Notes under the pieces: generated by a model | What the model saw: only the letters and a program-made list of their open reading frames with translations | Databases searched by the model: none | What the model was told of the DNA's origin: nothing | Translations under genes and position numbers: made by a program | NCBI RefSeq assembly: GCF_007833275.1 | Contig: NZ_CP042241.1 | Span: 1,674,001 to 1,738,000, forward strand | From: Salarchaeum sp. JOR-1 | GTDB taxonomy: Archaea > Halobacteriota > Halobacteria > Halobacteriales > Halobacteriaceae | Direction: 5' to 3' | DNA length: 64,000 nt | Shown here: positions 26,883-36,117 of the stretch, piece by piece | How positions within the stretch are numbered: position 1 is the first letter of the stretch | How the letters are laid out: every line of letters starts with the position of its first letter

Positions 26883-27901
26883 TCAGTCCCCTCCAAAACC
26901 TCTCTTGCCATTTCGTGCAGATGAGCCATCTGCTCCTCGTCAACTCGCTGGGAGTGATGGCCAGCTCGTGGAAATAGATCCGTATCAGCACATCGCTCGC
27001 TCATCCGATTTCGTTGAGACAGTAGGTCTTCGTGGAAGCTCGTAAACCGGTCTGTGTGCTCTTCGACCAAGTGGTGGCGGTTTGGGCCCTCTGCGGTTTG
27101 CGTGGAAATGTACAGTGCTGGGTATCGCCAGACATCGTAATAGAAGTACGGCGCGAGATCCTGTAACAGGCTTTCTTGCTCGCTCGATACTGACTCGAGG
27201 TTCGTGAGTTGCGCAAACACCTGCTCAATCACATCTGTTCCTCGAGTCACTAAGTCCACTATCTCAGACAGCTCGTCGATCTTCGCAAGCTCGAGATGGA
27301 GGTCAGAAATGAGCAACCGGAACTCTCGTTCGTCCGATTCAGACAGTAGTCTTCCCTGTGAGCCTCCGCCGAAATCCGCCAGCGAATGATTCGTTGTTTC
27401 CTGCTCAACTGTCTCATCCAAGGTTTCGAGGTGCTCTCGGATGTCCGTAGACGTGAGATATAGGTCGGTGTACTCGTCAGGAGCACATTCCTGGTAGAAG
27501 TCGCGAAGGAAGTCGAATTTCCCGGTATACCAAACTTCCCGTAGGTCGTAATCGTCGAAGAAAACCTCGGACGCGAAGTAGTCCCGATACTGTTGCACTT
27601 CTTCATTTTCCCCGTGATCGCGTCGAATTCCAGCCGTATTGGTGGTCATCCGGCCCGGAGCGTTGTCGGGCTCACCGGCGACCTTCGTGTAGGCGCCAGC
27701 AAGGTACCAACTGTAGGTGACAGGGAGGTCGAACTCCTTAATCGCGAAGTAGCACAGTTTCTCCTGCTCTGTTCGCGTGATGTTTCGACCAGGATCGTCG
27801 AACACATCCTCTACTGCAAGCTCAATACCGCGTAGAAGCGCATCTGCATAGGGTTCCTCCTCACTATATGGGTTGTTCGCGCCCGGTGTGGGAGGAGTCA
27901 T
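26879..27901 (-). CDS. partner of the PIN-like gene, family not recognised
   Basis: A 340-residue, mainly helical acidic protein. The N-terminal region has NITRTEQEKLCYFAIKEFDL followed by PVTYSWYLAGAY, reminiscent of the SocA/Panacea antitoxin-type opening in which an early helix is followed by a Tyr-rich GxY segment, but the match is weak. The rest is helices with no catalytic motif. It is coupled by a four-base overlap to the PIN-like gene and precedes it, which is typical of antitoxin-first pairs. Confidence 0.5.
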   Translation of the reverse strand: MTPPTPGANNPYSEEEPYADALLRGIELAVEDVFDDPGRNITRTEQEKLCYFAIKEFDLPVTYSWYLAGAYTKVAGEPDNAPGRMTTNTAGIRRDHGENEEVQQYRDYFASEVFFDDYDLREVWYTGKFDFLRDFYQECAPDEYTDLYLTSTDIREHLETLDETVEQETTNHSLADFGGGSQGRLLSESDEREFRLLISDLHLELAKIDELSEIVDLVTRGTDVIEQVFAQLTNLESVSSEQESLLQDLAPYFYYDVWRYPALYISTQTAEGPNRHHLVEEHTDRFTSFHEDLLSQRNRMSERCADTDLFPRAGHHSQRVDEEQMAHLHEMAREVLEGTE

Positions 27902-28241
27902 GATTGGAGTATTCCCGCTATGATGCGGATAGGTTTTGTGATACTGCTTGGCAGCTCGATACCTGCTGGTGCGTGCTGTTCTTAGTATTGTATTCCACAG
28001 GGATAGTCAAAGATGGTAGCCTCGGACTGAAAGTGAAATGTGATAGGCTTCTTTTGTCACTACGGATTTGAGCACCCCCGATCACGATCTTCATCGGTGA
28101 CCGATTCGCACCCTATCTTGCACGTCAATCGGTGAGATATCACTAATTAGTCAATTGTTTCACTAGATTGGCAAGAGTCTTTTTCGACGTCTCGTTTCTG
28201 GCGGGGAAAGGATCATCTGCTGGCTCTATGACTGTAGCCGT
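27902..28241. other. divergent intergenic region with palindromic half-sites
   Basis: This separates the minus-strand PIN pair from the plus-strand HNH gene. It contains ATCGGT-g-ACCGAT (28093-28105, perfect six-base arms) and a third half-site caatcggtga at about 28127-28136. These could bind an autoregulator of the PIN pair. No gene is supported; an antisense frame here only shadows the HNH gene. Confidence 0.35.
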
Positions 28242-29228
28242 ATGCCTCCGGATCGGCTTCGCAGTATTGTTCCATTGTTTGGCGGTGGGACGCGGTATGT
28301 CGAGACGTTGGACGCGATTCTCGAGTTTGTCGAGGCGCATCAGCCGACGACGGATGAACTCGTTGGGTGGCATCGGGGATCGTTTGCGAATGTGTCGAGT
28401 CGGGAGTCGATTCTGCGGCGGGTGCGGTATTTGCAGCAGGTCGGATTCCTCCGCCAAGCGAACGAGCATTGGGAGCTCGGCGATGCAGGTCGGGAGTACG
28501 TTGAGCAGGGCGATGTGGGGACGTTGCTGCGGATTATGTGTGATCGGAACGTCGGATTGAGGAGTCTTTTGTATGCGTTGGTTGCTGGGCCGATGACGCT
28601 CGGGGAGGTGAGTGAGCAGCAGCTCGATACGCATCCGGAGTTGGGGTGGAGTCGCGGGGAGACGGACATGGCGAAACAGCGAGTGAATTGGCTGCGGAGT
28701 ATGGGGCTCGTCGAGAAGCAAGGTGACGAGTACGCGTTGACGGATGACGGGCGAGCGTTCGTGGAGCGTGCGGTGGCGGAGTGGGCTGATTCAGACTGGA
28801 CACCGTCGGTGAGTGATGCCGAGATGCGTGCGGGGACGTACGAAGCGACGGTCCACGCTCGGTCGGTTGATCCGGAGTTCCGGGCGACGGTGCTGTCACG
28901 GCATGACCGAACGTGCCCGATTTCCGGAGTGGATCATCCCGGCCTGCTAGACGTGGCGCATGTCCTCTCGTGGAGCGACTATCCGGACCACCGGGCCGAC
29001 CTCTCGAACGTGCTGGCCCTCAGCAAGACACACCACGCGGCCTTTGACCGGGAGCTGTTCACGATTGATCAGGACTACCGGCTGCGTGTGAACCCGGAAT
29101 TCGAGAGCGAGAGTGACCTGTTACAGCGGACGATCATTGACCGTGAAGGGGAACGGATCTCGATTCCGGAGGAGAGTCTGGAGCCACAGTACGTCTCGGA
29201 GCATAATGCGTCGCTTGAGTGGGTGTGA
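28242..29228 (+). CDS. HNH endonuclease with N-terminal winged helices
   Basis: A 328-residue protein. Residues 1-190 hold two winged-helix-like units (ESILRRVRYLQQVGFLRQA... and AKQRVNWLRSMGLVEKQGDEYAL). The C-terminal HNH domain (HNH_2 type, about residues 215-300) reads CPISGVDHPGLLDVAHVLSW, then DLSNVLALSKTHHAAFDREL, supplying the catalytic His pair. Similar proteins are common haloarchaeal restriction-like nucleases, and the winged helices probably give DNA specificity. It stands 86 bases before the SbcD-like gene on the same strand. Confidence 0.85.
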   Translation: MPPDRLRSIVPLFGGGTRYVETLDAILEFVEAHQPTTDELVGWHRGSFANVSSRESILRRVRYLQQVGFLRQANEHWELGDAGREYVEQGDVGTLLRIMCDRNVGLRSLLYALVAGPMTLGEVSEQQLDTHPELGWSRGETDMAKQRVNWLRSMGLVEKQGDEYALTDDGRAFVERAVAEWADSDWTPSVSDAEMRAGTYEATVHARSVDPEFRATVLSRHDRTCPISGVDHPGLLDVAHVLSWSDYPDHRADLSNVLALSKTHHAAFDRELFTIDQDYRLRVNPEFESESDLLQRTIIDREGERISIPEESLEPQYVSEHNASLEWV

Positions 29229-29314
29229 GTGAATCGTACTGGTTGGGTGGTGATTGAGTTGCGGGTTAATCTGACCGCGGGATTTACGTCAATTACCCCG
29301 CACTTGCTTAGCAG

Positions 29315-30601
29315 ATGGCTTCACTCGAGGTTCTGTGTACGGCGGATATCCATATTGGACGCCGTCCGAGTCGGCTTCCCGATAGATTTGATTCGGTTGA
29401 ATTCTCGCCGCGACAGGTCTGGGCTGATCTTGCGGCGACGGCTGTGAATCGGGGAGTGGATGCGGTCGTCGTTGCGGGGGATCTCGTGGATAGCGAAAAC
29501 AGGTACGCCGAGGCGTTCGGGGCTGTTGAGTCTGTGGCGACGACGCTGGCGGAGGCAGAGATTCCGCTCGTCGTTGTCGCCGGTAACCACGATGCCGACG
29601 TGCTGCCGGACCTGGCCGATGCAATTGATCACCTCCAGTTGCTCGGCCGGAACGGGACGTGGGAACGAACGTCTCTCACCGACGCAGATGATGATTCGCT
29701 TCTTCATCTTGAGGGGTGGTCGTTCCCGGGTCGGTACCATCACGAGAGTCCGTTAGCCACGTACGACCTGTCCGACGACGGTGTGCCGCGTCTCGGCGTT
29801 GTCCACGCAGACGTGAGTGACGAGGATCGGTACGCTCCAGTTGCCGTAGATGACTTGGCGACAAGTGGGCACACGGCGTGGGTGCTTGGGCACCTCCACG
29901 TCCCGGGGACACGCCACGACAACCCGCCGGTTCTCTATCCGGGCTCCCTACAGCCGCTGGACCCGAGCGAGACTGGCGGTCACGGGGCGTGGTTGCTCTC
30001 GGTCGGGACTGACGGCACGGTTGAGGCAGAGCCGCTCGGGTCGGCGACACTGCACTACGAGGAGGTCACCGTCTCAACAGCCCCCGAGGAGGGATTCCAC
30101 GACATCGTCGATGCCACGCACGAGCAGTTGCGTGACGTAGTCACCGAGTGTGGTGCTGAAACCGAGCTTTTAGCGGTCAAATTGGTGATTGAGGGGCGGA
30201 CGGACGCACATACCGACCTACGCACTCGACGTGGGGAACTCGAACAGATTGAACTCACGGAAGGCGGGACGACAGTGCGGGTCATCGATGTCAATATTAA
30301 CACGAGCCCCTCGATCGACCTCGCTGAGCGCGCCGGCGACGATGATCCAATCGGGTATTTGGCCGGACTGTTGCGCGCACTCGACGGGGATGAACCCATA
30401 GAACCCTACCAAGACGTCATTGAGGCGGCGCATGCGAGTGTCCGAGAGACGCACGACTCCAACGCGTATCGGGAACTCAAGAGCCATGATGAGTCCTATA
30501 CTCGTCCGACGGAAGCCGAAACGAAAGACGTTCTTCGCCAACAGGCGCGGCGGCTCGTTGATGCGTTCGTTGAGCAACAGGGGGTGACGGCCGATGAGTG
30601 A
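29315..30601 (+). CDS. SbcD/Mre11-like (YhaO-type) DNA repair phosphoesterase
   Basis: A 428-residue metallophosphoesterase with all signature motifs: LCTADIHIGRRPSR (D-x-H), VVVAGDLVDSENRY (GD), VVAGNHDADVLPD (GNHD), VVHADVS and VLGHLHVPG (GH-x-H), followed by a C-terminal helical capping region. It should act with the ATPase encoded next as a nuclease on DNA ends. The gene overlaps that ATPase by eight bases. The partner's membrane hairpin makes this pair closer to bacterial YhaO/YhaN than to canonical archaeal Mre11/Rad50. Confidence 0.85.
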   Translation: MASLEVLCTADIHIGRRPSRLPDRFDSVEFSPRQVWADLAATAVNRGVDAVVVAGDLVDSENRYAEAFGAVESVATTLAEAEIPLVVVAGNHDADVLPDLADAIDHLQLLGRNGTWERTSLTDADDDSLLHLEGWSFPGRYHHESPLATYDLSDDGVPRLGVVHADVSDEDRYAPVAVDDLATSGHTAWVLGHLHVPGTRHDNPPVLYPGSLQPLDPSETGGHGAWLLSVGTDGTVEAEPLGSATLHYEEVTVSTAPEEGFHDIVDATHEQLRDVVTECGAETELLAVKLVIEGRTDAHTDLRTRRGELEQIELTEGGTTVRVIDVNINTSPSIDLAERAGDDDPIGYLAGLLRALDGDEPIEPYQDVIEAAHASVRETHDSNAYRELKSHDESYTRPTEAETKDVLRQQARRLVDAFVEQQGVTADE

Positions 30602-33600
30602 ACCCGCCCCGACCGACGCCGACCAGGCTGACACTGAGCGTGACACAGTGGACGAGCGGGAGACGCCTATCGCTATTGACGCCGTCACGATCGACCGGGC
30701 GCCGGGCTTCGAGACGGCTGGCTTCACGCTCGAGGACTTCTCTCCTGGTGTCAACGTTGTCTACGGGGCGAATGCGGCTGGGAAGACGACGCTGTCGGAG
30801 GCGATTCGGTGGTCGCTGTGGCCGGACGAGGCGCCGGCGTCGGCGAACGTACGGACGGCGCTCACCTATGATGGCGAATCGCGGCGGATCGAACTCAACG
30901 GTGGCGTCGCTGACCACATCCGGGATGGCGCGTCCGCTGATCCAATCCCGGTGCCGTCTCTCCATGGTGGCCGTCGGTATTCGCTCTCGCTGCACGATAT
31001 GCTCCAGGAGGAAACAGACGACGGCGAATTTGCGAACGTCATCCAGCGCGAATCGACTGGCGGGTTCAATATTGATGCTGTCCGGGAAGAGTTCGGTCTC
31101 AGTGGCGGGGCGAGTCCAGCTACGCGGGGGATTAGTGAGACGCAGGAGGCGGAGGATGCCATCGAACGGGTTGAGGAGTTGCGGCGGGAGGCTCCGGATC
31201 TTGAGGAGGAACGCGCGCGGCTACGCCAGCTGGAGGATGATCTTGCGGCTGCTGCCACCGCGCGAGATCGCGTCGATCTCCTTGAGACGGCGATCGCGTA
31301 CAAAGAGGCGCAAGACGACTACGATCAGCAGGTCGAAAAGGTAGAGTCGTTCCCGGACGAGCTGGAGTCGTTCGACGGTGATGAACTGGAGCAGCTTGAG
31401 ACGGTTAAAGAGAACATTGAGGAACAGAAGCGTCAAGAACAGGAGGCGGCTGCGAAATACCGCGCGGCTGCTGAAACGCTAGCAGAGGCGGACCTCCCCG
31501 AAGACGGCGTTAACGATGAGGATTTACAGACGCTGCGAGAGCACCGTGACGATCTTGCTGCCGCTGAAGACGACCGTGATCGGTTAGAGCGAGAAGTAGC
31601 TGAGGCAACGGCTGAGCGCGATGAGATTCGGGAGAAGATTCCCCTCGACCTTGATGATGAGACACTCCGAGAGGTTGAGACGGATGACCTTGCTGAACTC
31701 CGATCGTTCGTCAGCAAAGTGGCTGAAGTCGAGGGCAAGCAGCGGGTCAAAGCTGCCGTTGACGAGTGGCTCGGCGATGATTCCGAGGGGCAGAAGGATC
31801 GGGGAACGCTTGAGAGTGGGCGGAACGCGCTTGAAAACTGGCTTGCAGCCCCATCAGAACAAGCCACTGCCGACGAGCGGAGTCGCGGACCCGTTGTAGC
31901 GGCCGTCGCAGCTGGAGTCTTGACAGCGCTCTCGGGAATCGTGATTGCACTGCTGGTCAATCCGGCTGGCGTCCTGCTGACGCTCTTGGGTCTCGGCCTG
32001 GCTGGATACGCGGCGCTCAGTGCGAGGAGCGACGATACCAGTACGGACTCTGCTCGGGCGACCCATGCGGAGACGTTCCGGCAGGCCGGGCTTGAGGAAC
32101 CGGCCACGTGGGAAGCCGACGCGGTCAGAGATCGGTTAGGCGATATCCGCGAGCGGCTGAGCAGTATCGAAGTTGACGAGCAGGAAGCAAAGAAGCGGGA
32201 TGAACTCCGCGCGCAGTTCGATATCGAGGACGTCAAGGATGAGTTGGAGACGGCCCGGGAACGGATTCAGGACCGGTTCGACACCGACGTCGATGACGAT
32301 ATTGAGCTGGCGGTGACCGTCGAGCGTATCGAGCGCTGGCAGGCGGCCGACGAAGCCGTCACGAGCAAAGAGGCGGCATTGGAGGAAGCAAAGAACCAGG
32401 TCGAGAAGTATCGTGAGCAATTCTGTGCGACGGTCGAGCCGTACACGACCGAGACGTACTCCTACGAGGTTGAAACGAGTGCCGACGCAACGGCTGCTAT
32501 CAAGGGTCTTGAACAGCGGCAGCGCGACTACGAGGACGCGACGCAGCGCCTCACAGAGGTTGAGGGGAGTGTCGCGGAGGCACATGACGAACTCGAACAG
32601 TACAGAGCGGAGTGGGAGTCACTGTTCACGGAACGTGGCTTGGAGCCGGACAACCGGGACCGGCTTGAGGAGCTGTGTGAGCAATACTTGGAGTACGAAG
32701 CAGCCGTCAAATCGAAAGACAAGGCGGAGACCACTCTCGAGAATCGGTGTGACGATCTTCGTGACCACGATGCCTACGACGAGGCGATCGAAGAGCGAAA
32801 CAGAGACGACTTGGAAGCGGAATTAGAGGAAAAGCGAGAGACGGCAAGCGAACACGACGACCTCTTACAGGAGAAAACAGAGTTGGAGAAGGACATCGAG
32901 GATGCGAAAGCATCGACGGAGATCGCTGACGCTGTCCAGGAACGGGACGAAGCCTTGGCGGCGCTTGAGGAAAGACTCGATTCGGACGTCGCTGATGCGG
33001 TCACGGATACCCTGTTAGAGTTCGTGGAGACGGAGACGATTAGTAGTAATCAAGAGCCGGTGTTTCAGCGGGCAGACGTTCTCTTGCGTCGAATTACTGA
33101 CGGGCAGTTCGAGCTCAGACTCGATGACGGAACCTTCAGAGCGTACGACACGGGCGAACAGCGGCGTGTCGATTTGAACAATCTCTCGAGTGGAACGCGA
33201 GTGCAGGTGCTGCTCGCGGTTCGGGTCGCCTTCGTTGAACACCGGGAGCAGGAGACCGCGCCACCGTTGTTGCTTGACGAGACGCTGGCGCCGTTCGACG
33301 ACCAACGAGCTGAAACAGTCCTCGACACTGTGATTGATTTGGCGCGAGACGGGCGGCAAGTGTTCTACTTCACGGCGCGACACGACGAACGCGCACGCTG
33401 GGAGACCCGCCTCGAAGAAGCGGACGTTGAGTACAGTCTCCAGCACCTGACCGCGAGCGACGAGCATGACCCTATCGCGGAGCCGCCGACGCTTGATACG
33501 CCCGGTGCGATTGACGTGCCAGAGCCGGACGGCGGCGACCACTGGACGTATCGTGAGCGACTAGACGTGCCGACGTTCGACCCACGACAGGGCGCGGCCT

Positions 33601-34151
33601 CGGCGCCGCTCTGGTACGTGACCGACGACCCGGAGGTACTGTATCGACTCCGGGCTGCTGGCATCGAACGCTGGGGGCATCTCAAATCGTTATTGGAGGT
33701 CGGTGCCGTTGACGGCCTCCTGTCGGAGACGTCCCGAGAGCAGGTTCGGCGGCACGGCGCGGCATTGGAAGCGTTCGTCGAGGCGTATACGGTCGGACGC
33801 GGGAAGGCTGTTGACCGTGACGTGCTAGAAGCCAGCGGCGCCGTCAGCGACAACTTCATTGACGAAGTGAGTGCGCTGGCGGATCGGGTCGATGGCGATC
33901 CAGACGCGCTTCTTGAGGGGCTGCCAGACATCAGTCACTTCCGGCAGGACAAAATCGATGAACTCCGGGACTACCTCCGCGACGAGGGCTACCTTGATCC
34001 GCGCCCGAAGCGGCCTGACGACCAGATCCGGTCAGCAGTGGTTGATGCCTACTGTCAGCACGGACTGGAACCAAATACCGCGGCAACGGCCGCAGACAGA
34101 CTCCTTAATCGGATTTCAACGGATTCTGAGGGGAGCGAGACAACGGACTGA
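30594..34151 (+). CDS. SbcC/YhaN-like coiled-coil ATPase with membrane hairpin
   Basis: An 1,185-residue SMC/Rad50-type ATPase. Walker A is YGANAAGKTTLSEAIRW (near residue 62). The signature LNNLSSGTRVQVLLAVRVAF and Walker B PPLLLDETLAPFDD lie around residues 860-900, separated by long Glu/Arg-rich coiled coils. The coil is interrupted near residues 435-480 by two hydrophobic segments (VVAAVAAGVLTALSGIVIA and GVLLTLLGLGLAGYAALSA), a transmembrane hairpin as in YhaN. A C-terminal extension of about 200 residues has helix-hairpin-helix-like repeats (LRAAGIERWGHLKSL). It probably tethers a DNA-end nuclease to the membrane. Confidence 0.85.
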   Translation: MSEPAPTDADQADTERDTVDERETPIAIDAVTIDRAPGFETAGFTLEDFSPGVNVVYGANAAGKTTLSEAIRWSLWPDEAPASANVRTALTYDGESRRIELNGGVADHIRDGASADPIPVPSLHGGRRYSLSLHDMLQEETDDGEFANVIQRESTGGFNIDAVREEFGLSGGASPATRGISETQEAEDAIERVEELRREAPDLEEERARLRQLEDDLAAAATARDRVDLLETAIAYKEAQDDYDQQVEKVESFPDELESFDGDELEQLETVKENIEEQKRQEQEAAAKYRAAAETLAEADLPEDGVNDEDLQTLREHRDDLAAAEDDRDRLEREVAEATAERDEIREKIPLDLDDETLREVETDDLAELRSFVSKVAEVEGKQRVKAAVDEWLGDDSEGQKDRGTLESGRNALENWLAAPSEQATADERSRGPVVAAVAAGVLTALSGIVIALLVNPAGVLLTLLGLGLAGYAALSARSDDTSTDSARATHAETFRQAGLEEPATWEADAVRDRLGDIRERLSSIEVDEQEAKKRDELRAQFDIEDVKDELETARERIQDRFDTDVDDDIELAVTVERIERWQAADEAVTSKEAALEEAKNQVEKYREQFCATVEPYTTETYSYEVETSADATAAIKGLEQRQRDYEDATQRLTEVEGSVAEAHDELEQYRAEWESLFTERGLEPDNRDRLEELCEQYLEYEAAVKSKDKAETTLENRCDDLRDHDAYDEAIEERNRDDLEAELEEKRETASEHDDLLQEKTELEKDIEDAKASTEIADAVQERDEALAALEERLDSDVADAVTDTLLEFVETETISSNQEPVFQRADVLLRRITDGQFELRLDDGTFRAYDTGEQRRVDLNNLSSGTRVQVLLAVRVAFVEHREQETAPPLLLDETLAPFDDQRAETVLDTVIDLARDGRQVFYFTARHDERARWETRLEEADVEYSLQHLTASDEHDPIAEPPTLDTPGAIDVPEPDGGDHWTYRERLDVPTFDPRQGAASAPLWYVTDDPEVLYRLRAAGIERWGHLKSLLEVGAVDGLLSETSREQVRRHGAALEAFVEAYTVGRGKAVDRDVLEASGAVSDNFIDEVSALADRVDGDPDALLEGLPDISHFRQDKIDELRDYLRDEGYLDPRPKRPDDQIRSAVVDAYCQHGLEPNTAATAADRLLNRISTDSEGSETTD

Positions 34152-34214
34152 GCGCGCCTCGATTCAAAACCTGTCTAGTGATCTTGAGCATCTAGATAGC
34201 TGGGGGAATCGAGG

Positions 34215-34952
34215 TCAGGCGATGTCGGCGGCGGTCCGACGATAGGTGTCGTCAATGTTGGGTCCCCCAAGTGCTGTGTAGAGGTCGATGAGGTCTGCAA
34301 CGTCGCTGCGGCAGTAGTCTTTGAGGAGTTGTGTGAGTTCGCGGTGGACGCTGGTGTGTTCGATGCCGGCTGCGACGTTTTGCACGTATTTGTCGCCGAG
34401 GGTCTGCCCGATGTGTTTGCCTTGGACAGCGTTCCCGTCGATTCCGGAGAGATAGGTGTCAGGGAGGTCGTAGTCGTCGTACCAGACGCTGTCGTTATCG
34501 ATGCCGACGAGGTCGTAGACTTTCCAGTCGGGAAGGATGTGCTGGTCATCCCAGAGCTCGGCTTCGTACTCGTCGGCGGCCGCGAGTGCGACATCAACGT
34601 GGTTCTCGAACAAAGCTTCTGTTCGTGCCGAGAAGTTGCGGTCAGCATTAGCATCGATGTCGTGGGCCCAGTTCAGCAAGTGCGTGCCGTCGAACCAGGT
34701 GCCGTTGTACGTGAGGAGACGATCGACGCTGCGGTGGTCACACCATTCGAAGAGGCGCTCGTAGAGGTCGATCGTGTGCTGGTCGTCCCAGTCGCCCCGT
34801 CGGAACAACACCTCGGTTTCTGGTGTGCCGTTCAGGTCGTCAGCGTACGCGAGGCTGACGGCGAAGAATTCGAAGTACTGAGTGTCATTCGAGTTCTCCG
34901 GCGGCTCTTCGAACGGGCTCGCGGTTTCAATGTCGAGGACAAGGGTACCCAT
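34215..34952 (-). CDS. DEDD-family 3'-5' exonuclease-like protein
   Basis: A 245-residue RNase H-fold protein: MGTLVLDIETASPF (Exo I DxE), LLTYNGTWFDGTHLLNWA (Exo II D), and LLKDYCRSDVADLIDLY (Exo III with D). It resembles the DnaQ/PolB-exonuclease-like proteins found as single genes in haloarchaea, and is distinct from the one in the HRAMP operon. It converges with the SbcC/YhaN-like gene (63 bases between stops). Likely role: DNA 3'-end trimming. Confidence 0.8.
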   Translation of the reverse strand: MGTLVLDIETASPFEEPPENSNDTQYFEFFAVSLAYADDLNGTPETEVLFRRGDWDDQHTIDLYERLFEWCDHRSVDRLLTYNGTWFDGTHLLNWAHDIDANADRNFSARTEALFENHVDVALAAADEYEAELWDDQHILPDWKVYDLVGIDNDSVWYDDYDLPDTYLSGIDGNAVQGKHIGQTLGDKYVQNVAAGIEHTSVHRELTQLLKDYCRSDVADLIDLYTALGGPNIDDTYRRTAADIA

Positions 34953-35314
34953 CTAAACAGACCTCCAGATGTTGTGCCCGCCGGACAGTACGATGTTTGT
35001 TGTGGACGCCGATCTGGAGTTGAGTACCTCAGTGGTGGATACTCACATGACGACTCCCTTCGTTCGCGGATCCAGCGAGGTGGACAGGAACAGTTGAACG
35101 TGACGAAGGGCTGTTCTATACCTGCTCGCAGACGGATTAGTGAGTGGTGCGGGTACCGCACCGTGTTCTTGGCTGACGGTGCGATTTCTGGGCGGGAAGG
35201 ATAGAGAATCAGGATTCGGTTTGAGTGCCCGAGTCGTTCCGGGCCTCTGTGTCATGATCGAGATTAACCGAGCCGGTCCTGAAGAATTATTCTGCCTTGG
35301 TGCCAAATCGGGGT
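34953..35314. other. divergent intergenic region with a 17-bp palindrome
   Basis: No gene is supported. It contains GGTGCGG-gta-CCGCACC (35146-35162, seven-base perfect arms) and, at 35281-35293, gaagaattattct, a TATA-like box about 27 bases before the regulator's ATG at 35315. The palindrome may be an operator or a hairpin terminator. Confidence 0.4.
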
Positions 35315-35917
35315 ATGCAGATACCGACGGGAGAGGATATCAGGTCGGCGCGTGAGAACAAAGGGTTGACTCAGTCCGAACTTGCTGAGCGTGCAGGGGT
35401 GTCTCAACCGCTGATTGCTCGAATCGAGGGAGAAGATGTTGATCCGACTATAGATACGCTCTATAGTGTGGTTTCGGTGCTCAATAGCTCGACCTCGGAG
35501 TTGGAAGAAGAGGAGGTCAAGATATCGATGCCCTCTGTTTTGAAGGACGCACGGAAACGAACTGGATATACCCAGGGTGAGTTAGCTGAGGTTGCGGATG
35601 TTTCGCAGCCGCTTATTTCTCGGATTGAACGACAGGATGTGAATCCAAAAGCATCCACGTTGCGGGAACTGTTTAGTCATCTGGATCCATTGCCAGAGTC
35701 TGACGGTGAGGCGGCATCCAAGCAGTCTACAACGGAATCTGATTTGATTGAGAAGATTGAGTGGGAGTTTGAGAATGTAGAGGGGAGTTCGTCTCAGTCT
35801 GCGGTAGAAGAGAAGGGAACAAGCACCAGTGAAAATAAACGATGTTCCGAGTGCGGTTCCGACCTCGATCCGTATCCGGATCCGAGCTACTGTCCTGACT
35901 GTGGAAATGCACTTTGA
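35315..35917 (+). CDS. tandem XRE-type HTH regulator with C-terminal zinc ribbon
   Basis: A 200-residue protein starting MQIPTGEDIRSARENKG. It has two Cro/C1-type HTH domains: SELAERAGVSQPLIARIEGE (about residues 19-38) and GELAEVADVSQPLISRIERQ (about residues 94-113). An acidic linker follows, then a C-terminal zinc ribbon (CSECGSDL...YCPDCGNAL, two CxxC pairs). The duplicated HTH suggests a monomer that binds DNA as a pseudo-dimer. The ATG at 35315 is favoured over an upstream TTG by the TATA-like box at 35281-35293. It may control neighbouring defence genes. Confidence 0.85.
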   Translation: MQIPTGEDIRSARENKGLTQSELAERAGVSQPLIARIEGEDVDPTIDTLYSVVSVLNSSTSELEEEEVKISMPSVLKDARKRTGYTQGELAEVADVSQPLISRIERQDVNPKASTLRELFSHLDPLPESDGEAASKQSTTESDLIEKIEWEFENVEGSSSQSAVEEKGTSTSENKRCSECGSDLDPYPDPSYCPDCGNAL

Positions 35918-36117
35918 AGATCCGTGAAGGATTCGAGGGAATCGAAGACTGTCCCACTCATGATATAGACATCTGCATATTTCACAGAGATTTGATGATC
36001 GCAGTGGCGGGGGTGGCGATTACCGGTAAACGACGAGAGCAGTCATTATCAGAGAACCTAGAGTACTAAGCGAGAGCTGACCGAAGCACTAACTGAGCGG
36101 GCCGTGTTATCGCGGTT

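Noticed and set aside
28143-28721. Minus-strand frame of about 190 codons covering the start of the HNH gene
   Set aside because: Basic, Pro/His-rich translation with no domain; the HNH gene on the other strand is clear.
31433-32236. Long minus-strand frame of Ser/Arg/Ala-rich sequence opposite the SbcC/YhaN-like gene
   Set aside because: It mirrors the coiled-coil codons of the real gene and has a basic composition foreign to haloarchaea.
29315-34151. Canonical archaeal mre11-rad50
   Set aside because: Motifs fit the general family, but there is no clear CxxC zinc hook, and a hydrophobic hairpin plus C-terminal extension point to the YhaO/YhaN type.
34953-35314. Small plus-strand gene around 35140-35355
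   Set aside because: No acidic composition and no domain, and it overlaps the TATA-like box and start of the XRE regulator.
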